NCBI RefSeq assembly: GCF_042650605.1 | Contig: NZ_JBHSBN010000016.1 | Coordinates: 1 to 64,000, forward strand | Source of the DNA: Micromonospora_J zhanjiangensis | Lineage (GTDB): Bacteria; Actinomycetota; Actinomycetes; Mycobacteriales; Micromonosporaceae | Direction: 5' to 3' | DNA: 64,000 nt | Part shown: in pieces, positions 60,492-64,000 of the stretch | Position numbering within the stretch: position 1 is the first letter of the stretch | Layout: each line of letters starts with the position of its first letter | Notes under the pieces: generated by a model | Told to the model about the DNA's origin: nothing | Databases searched by the model: none | The model's input: the letters and a program-made list of their open reading frames with translations, nothing else | Position numbers and translations under genes: made by a program

Positions 60492-60576
60492 CGGGGGTGT
60501 CCTTTCGAGGTTGGTGGGCCCTGACGGGGTCGGGGAGCCCGGTCGGTCGGGGTGACGCACGCCGACCGGCCGGGGA

Positions 60577-61482
60577 TCATCCCTTGACCGCGCCCTGGGT
60601 GAGTCCGGCCACGATGTGTCGTTGGGCGACGAGGAAGACGAGCAGTACCGGCAGCACCACGAACACCACGGCGGCCATCAGCGACCCCCAGTTGACGTAG
60701 CCCTCGGCGTTCTTGAGCATCAGCAGCCCGACCGGCAGGGTGCGCATGCTGTCGGTGTTGGTGACGATGAGCGGCCAGATGAAGTCGTTCCACTTGCTGA
60801 CCAGCGACACGATCGTCACGGTGACCACCATCGGCCGGGACAGCGGCAGCACCACGCTGAACAGCCGGCGCAGGTGCCCGGCCCCGTCCACCCGAGCGGC
60901 GTCGATGACCTCCTCGGGCAGCGTCAGCATGTGCTGGCGCAGCAGGAAGGCGGCGAACGCCGAACCGGCGCCGGGGACGATGATGCCCTGGTAGGTGTTG
61001 ATCCAGCCCAGGTCGGCGATGGTCAGGTAGTTGGGCAGCAGGGTGACGTGGCCCGGCACCATCAGCGCGGCCAGCAGCACCGCGAACAGCACCCGCTTGA
61101 ACGGGAAGCGCAGGAAGACGAAGGCGTACGCGGTGAGGACCGCGTTGGCCACCTCCAGCGCGGTGCCGACCGCGGTGGTGATCACCGAGTTCAGGTAGAA
61201 GTCGCCGAACGGCGCCGCCCGCCAGGCCTGGGCGTAGTTGCCCCACTCCGCCTTCGACGGCCACCACACCGGCGGGAAGGAGTGGATGTCGCCGGAGGTC
61301 TTGAGCGACGAGGTGAACAGCCAGTACAGCGGGCCGACCATCAGCGCGCCGACGGCGACCAGCAGCAGGTGGAGCCCGAGCCGGCGGGCCCGGCCGGGCA
61401 GGCCGGACGGCGTGGGCGCGGTGGTCCGGGGCGGTACCGCCCGGTCGGCGGCGGGCACCTCGGTATCGGTCGTGGCGGTCAC
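60577..61482 (-). CDS. ABC transporter permease (UgpE-like)
   Basis: 301 residues from a GTG in a GTGA overlap with the other permease. Six spans are visible, and the EAA loop reads EEVIDAARVDGAGHLRRLFSVVLPLSRP. SLKTSGDIHSFPPVWWP is typical of MalG/UgpE-type permeases. It pairs with the upstream permease. No ATPase gene is present in the operon, so a shared MsiK-type ATPase probably energises it. Confidence 0.88.
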   Translation of the reverse strand: MTATTDTEVPAADRAVPPRTTAPTPSGLPGRARRLGLHLLLVAVGALMVGPLYWLFTSSLKTSGDIHSFPPVWWPSKAEWGNYAQAWRAAPFGDFYLNSVITTAVGTALEVANAVLTAYAFVFLRFPFKRVLFAVLLAALMVPGHVTLLPNYLTIADLGWINTYQGIIVPGAGSAFAAFLLRQHMLTLPEEVIDAARVDGAGHLRRLFSVVLPLSRPMVVTVTIVSLVSKWNDFIWPLIVTNTDSMRTLPVGLLMLKNAEGYVNWGSLMAAVVFVVLPVLLVFLVAQRHIVAGLTQGAVKG

Positions 61483-62489
61483 CGGTAGTGCACCTTCCGC
61501 TCGAGGTATCGGGTCTGCAGGAGGGTGATCGCCAGCAGGATCACGAACATCACCACGGCACCGGCGGCGGCCGGACCGGCCTGGAAGTCGCTGAAGCCCT
61601 TGTCGTAGACGTACCAGGACAGGATGGACGTGGCGTCGCCCGGCCCGCCGCCGGTCATCATGGCGATCACGTCGAACGCCTGGAAGGACGAGATGATGGT
61701 GGTGATGGTGAGGAAGAAGGTCACCGGCGACAGCAACGGCAGGGTGATCCGGCGGAACAGCGTCCAGCCGCCCGCCCCGTCCAGCGCGGCCGACTCGTAG
61801 AGGTCCTTCGGCAGTCCCTGAAGGCCGGCGAGGTAGACGATCGCCGCGAAGCCGATGTTCTTCCAGAGGTAGACGATCATGATGGCGGGCATCGCCCAGC
61901 TCGACTCGGTCAGCCAGCCCGGCGACGAGGCGCCGAACAGCTCGAAGAAGACCCGGGACAGGCCGTAGTTGGGGTCGAAGATGAACGCCCAGGCCAGACC
62001 GACGGCGGCGCCGGAGAGCACGTGCGGGGCGAAGACCATGGTACGGACCAGCCCGCGGCCCTTGAGCGCCTTGTTGAGCAGCAGGGCCACGGCCAGGCCG
62101 AGGGCCATGCTGCCGGCCACCACGCCGACCATGAAGTAGGCCGTGTTCACCATGACGTCGCGGAACTCGGCGCCGGTGAACATGTCGACGTAGTTGTCCA
62201 GCCCGACGAACCGCTTGACCGGTGCGATCATGTTCCAGTCGGTCAGGCTCAGGTAACCGTTGTAGACCACCGGCCAGTAGGAGAAGACGCCCAGCAGGAC
62301 GAAGTTCGGCGCCACGAAGGCGAGGAAGATCAGGTATTCGCGGAGTCGGCCGGGCCGGCGCCGCGGGCGGACCGACCCGGACGGGACGCCGGCCGGCCGG
62401 CCGGGGGTGCCACCCGACCGGCCGGCCCCCGATCCGGCGACGGGTGACCGCCGGGCGCCGGGTCGCAGCGTGGACTCGTTGACGCTCAC
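61479..62489 (-). CDS. ABC transporter permease (UgpA-like)
   Basis: 336 residues from a GTG. A basic, Gly/Pro-rich N-terminus precedes six spans (LIFLAFVAPNFVLLGVFSYWPVVYNGYLSLTDWN...). The EAA loop is YESAALDGAGGWTLFRRITLPLLSP. It is the MalF/UgpA-type partner. The gene lies 14 bases after gdpD and overlaps the second permease. Confidence 0.88.
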   Translation of the reverse strand: MSVNESTLRPGARRSPVAGSGAGRSGGTPGRPAGVPSGSVRPRRRPGRLREYLIFLAFVAPNFVLLGVFSYWPVVYNGYLSLTDWNMIAPVKRFVGLDNYVDMFTGAEFRDVMVNTAYFMVGVVAGSMALGLAVALLLNKALKGRGLVRTMVFAPHVLSGAAVGLAWAFIFDPNYGLSRVFFELFGASSPGWLTESSWAMPAIMIVYLWKNIGFAAIVYLAGLQGLPKDLYESAALDGAGGWTLFRRITLPLLSPVTFFLTITTIISSFQAFDVIAMMTGGGPGDATSILSWYVYDKGFSDFQAGPAAAGAVVMFVILLAITLLQTRYLERKVHYR

Positions 62490-62503
62490 GTCCGCACTCC
62501 GGC

Positions 62504-63253
62504 TCAGTCGCCCTGGCCGGGTGCGCCGGCACCGGCACCCGCCGCGCAGCGGGCGAGCAGGTCCGAGATGTCGTCGGCGACGATGCCGTCCACCCCGTAC
62601 GCGAGGGCGTCGGCGACCTGTCCGGGGTCGGCCAGCGGCCCCACCCAGACCCGGTAGCCGCGCTCGCGCATGGCCGGCACGCCGGCGGCGTCGGCGACCG
62701 CCCAGCGCGGGCCGAAGTACTGCGGCCGCAGGGTGTCGAGCAGTTCCTCGGCGGGCGGTTCGGCGGCCGTCCAGTCCAGTCCGATCACCGCGTCCGGCTC
62801 GTTCCGGCGCAACTCGATCAGCGCCTCCCGGCCACCCTTGCGGGCCGCGACGAAGATGGACCGCTCGAAGGCGTCACCACCGAATTCGCGCAGCGTCCGG
62901 ACGGCCGGCGCGACCACGTCGTCGGTCTTCAGGTCGACCAGGAAGGTGGTCTCCGGGAACGCCGCGAGCACCTCCTCGAACAACGGCAGCCGATACCCGC
63001 CCAGGTCGCGTTGCCGCAGGTCGGACTGGGTAAGTTGCCGCAGGTCGGACAGGGTATGGTCGGCGAGTTGCCCGGGGACGCCCCAGAGCCGCTCGAGCGA
63101 CGCGTCGTGCAGCAGGACGATCTGCCCGTCCCGGGTCAGCCGCAGGTCGAACTCCAGCGTGTTGGCGCCCTTGTCGACGGCGGACTGCAACGAGGGCAGG
63201 GTGTTCTCGCGGTGCACGAGCGGGTCGCCTCGGTGCGCGATGGTCATGAACAC
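62504..63253 (-). CDS. Glycerophosphodiester phosphodiesterase
   Basis: 249 residues from a GTG 6 bases after GGAG. Catalytic residues are visible in IAHRGDPLVHRENT (H7-R8-G9), LEFDLRLTRDGQIVLLHD and FLVDLKTDD. It lacks a signal peptide, so it acts inside the cell, splitting glycerophosphodiesters into glycerol-3-phosphate and an alcohol. As first gene of the ABC operon it indicates that the transporter imports glycerophosphodiesters. Confidence 0.9.
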   Translation of the reverse strand: MFMTIAHRGDPLVHRENTLPSLQSAVDKGANTLEFDLRLTRDGQIVLLHDASLERLWGVPGQLADHTLSDLRQLTQSDLRQRDLGGYRLPLFEEVLAAFPETTFLVDLKTDDVVAPAVRTLREFGGDAFERSIFVAARKGGREALIELRRNEPDAVIGLDWTAAEPPAEELLDTLRPQYFGPRWAVADAAGVPAMRERGYRVWVGPLADPGQVADALAYGVDGIVADDISDLLARCAAGAGAGAPGQGD

Positions 63254-63292
63254 GGGGGTCTCCTTGCGGCGGAGGTCGGAACCGACGCTTTT

Positions 63293-63308
63293 AACGCTCT
63301 AGAGCGTT
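63293..63308. promoter_or_regulatory. 16-bp palindrome upstream of GDPD/ABC operon
   Basis: AACGCTCTAGAGCGTT is a perfect palindrome 39 bases before the GDPD start. The central CG-type symmetry is that of LacI-family operators, which commonly control sugar ABC operons; no LacI gene is in the window. Confidence 0.7.
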
Positions 63309-63540
63309 TCCTTCACGACGGTAGTTAACACGATGGACGCAAAGCGAGCAAGAGTCACGTAGCACGTCCGGCCAAAACGATCTGGTAACAAGCGTCCTGC
63401 CTGTTCAGGACGGATTCCACGGCACGATCGGCGGAGGCCACTCCCGGCCGGACGCCGAATGAGGGCTGTTAGTTTCAATGTTAAGAAGGCCGCTACCCGG
63501 CGTTAAACACCACGGCGGCGACCCCCGGCGGCCGGGCGGG
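63309..63540. other. Intergenic region with a small hairpin
   Basis: AT-richer than the genes. It holds CGTCCTG-CCTGTT-CAGGACG (63393-63412), a 7-bp stem that may terminate the inositol-monophosphatase transcript (which runs minus, ending at 63541) or be a regulatory stem. No coding frame is convincing. Confidence 0.45.
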
Positions 63541-64000
63541 TCAGCCCGTCGCCGTCGCCGCGGCCCGGATCAGCGGAAGCAGCTCCTCGAGCAGGGCCGC
63601 GCCGCCGGCCACCGTCTCGGCCGAGCCGGTGTGGTGGTTCGCCCCGTGCCGGTCCACCACCACCGCCCCCGCCTCCCGGGCCAGCACCACCCCGGCCGCC
63701 GTGTCCCACGGGTTGTTGGCCAGCATGACCAGCGCGTCCAACCGCCCGTGGGCGAGCCAGGCCAGGTCGATCGCCGCGGTGCCGAGCATCCGGATCCGCT
63801 GTACCCGGGGCACCAGCCGGGCCGTCACCGCGAGCCGCAGCCGGTTCGCCAGATCGGCGTCCGGGCCCACCGCGTAGTCACCGACCGCCACCACGGCGTC
63901 GGCCAGCTTGGCCACCCCGCTGGCCCGGATCCGCTCGCCGTCCGCGTACGCCCCAGCACCGGTCACCGCGTGGTAGCGGGTGCCCAGGAACGGCGCCTCG
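63541..64000 (-). CDS. Inositol monophosphatase-family protein, 5' part beyond window
   Basis: The frame is open to base 64000, and the visible 152 residues form the C-terminal half. APFLGTRYHAVTGAGAYADGERIRAS matches the family's P-x-L-G...G-G-A-x-x-NG-x-x-I strand. LGTAAIDLAWLAHGRLDALVMLANNPWDTAAGVVLAREAGAVV contains the W-D-x-A-A-G metal-binding motif. It hydrolyses a sugar- or nucleotide-linked phosphate (inositol-phosphate or PAP type cannot be told apart here). An internal GTG at 63966 is not the real start. Confidence 0.88.
   Translation of the reverse strand, partial: EAPFLGTRYHAVTGAGAYADGERIRASGVAKLADAVVAVGDYAVGPDADLANRLRLAVTARLVPRVQRIRMLGTAAIDLAWLAHGRLDALVMLANNPWDTAAGVVLAREAGAVVVDRHGANHHTGSAETVAGGAALLEELLPLIRAAATATG

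Noticed and set aside
1..64000. tRNA, rRNA, CRISPR array or replication origin
   Set aside because: I looked for cloverleaf-like CCA-ending segments, regularly spaced repeats and DnaA-box clusters and saw none that I could support by eye.

Overview
The window is very GC-rich. It has frequent GTG starts, ATGA/GTGA gene overlaps, several probable leaderless starts, a SARP/AfsR-type regulator, PknB-type kinases, an ergothioneine cluster and a BREX type 2 (Pgl) pair. Together these point to a filamentous actinomycete, most likely Micromonosporaceae. That placement is inferred from gene style and content; no database search was possible.

Left end to about 16.2 kb is an accessory, defence-rich region. 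A transposase tail cut by the window edge is followed, all on the minus strand, by a small AT-richer membrane protein, pglX (methyltransferase), pglW (NERD plus kinase) and two tandem DUF2075 helicases. Both helicases carry a nuclease-like N-terminus, and both are preceded by the same hairpin-containing leader. Further right lie a duplicated 3' fragment of a MazG-type gene, an M23 peptidase coupled to a winged-helix regulator, decayed RloB-like and RNase H-like genes, and a secreted protein. The intact MazG gene sits at 16.2-16.6 kb, so the 3' fragment and the intact gene bracket a 3.2 kb segment as if an element had entered at the gene's end.

16.6-25.3 kb: a VOC protein, a DUF418 membrane protein, then a tightly coupled six-gene operon (SDR/thioester-reductase-like, condensation, carrier protein, P450, condensation, adenylation). 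This is a fully dissociated small nonribosomal peptide synthetase whose condensation and P450 signature motifs are altered. 25.3-31.4 kb: small secreted proteins, a large AfsR-like regulator, an AraC regulator and a SHOCT protein.

31.4-47.6 kb: a cell-surface region, all on the minus strand. It holds a 1668-residue coiled-coil membrane protein, a 13-14 repeat WD40 protein, a membrane esterase with a catalytically degenerate sister, an LPXTG-like wall protein, a DUF4012 protein, a GT4 glycosyltransferase and a Wzz/Wzc-type tyrosine autokinase. The last three look like part of an exopolysaccharide locus.

47.6-64 kb: mostly housekeeping or conserved functions. These are NhaA, a TMEM165/GDT1-type Mn exporter under a yybP-ykoY manganese riboswitch, egtABCD for ergothioneine (no egtE seen), an ArsR regulator coupled to a double AHSA1 protein with an operator palindrome, a proline-rich membrane protein, a PknB-type kinase, a GDPD plus ABC-transporter operon with an upstream palindrome, and the 3' part of an inositol-monophosphatase-family gene.
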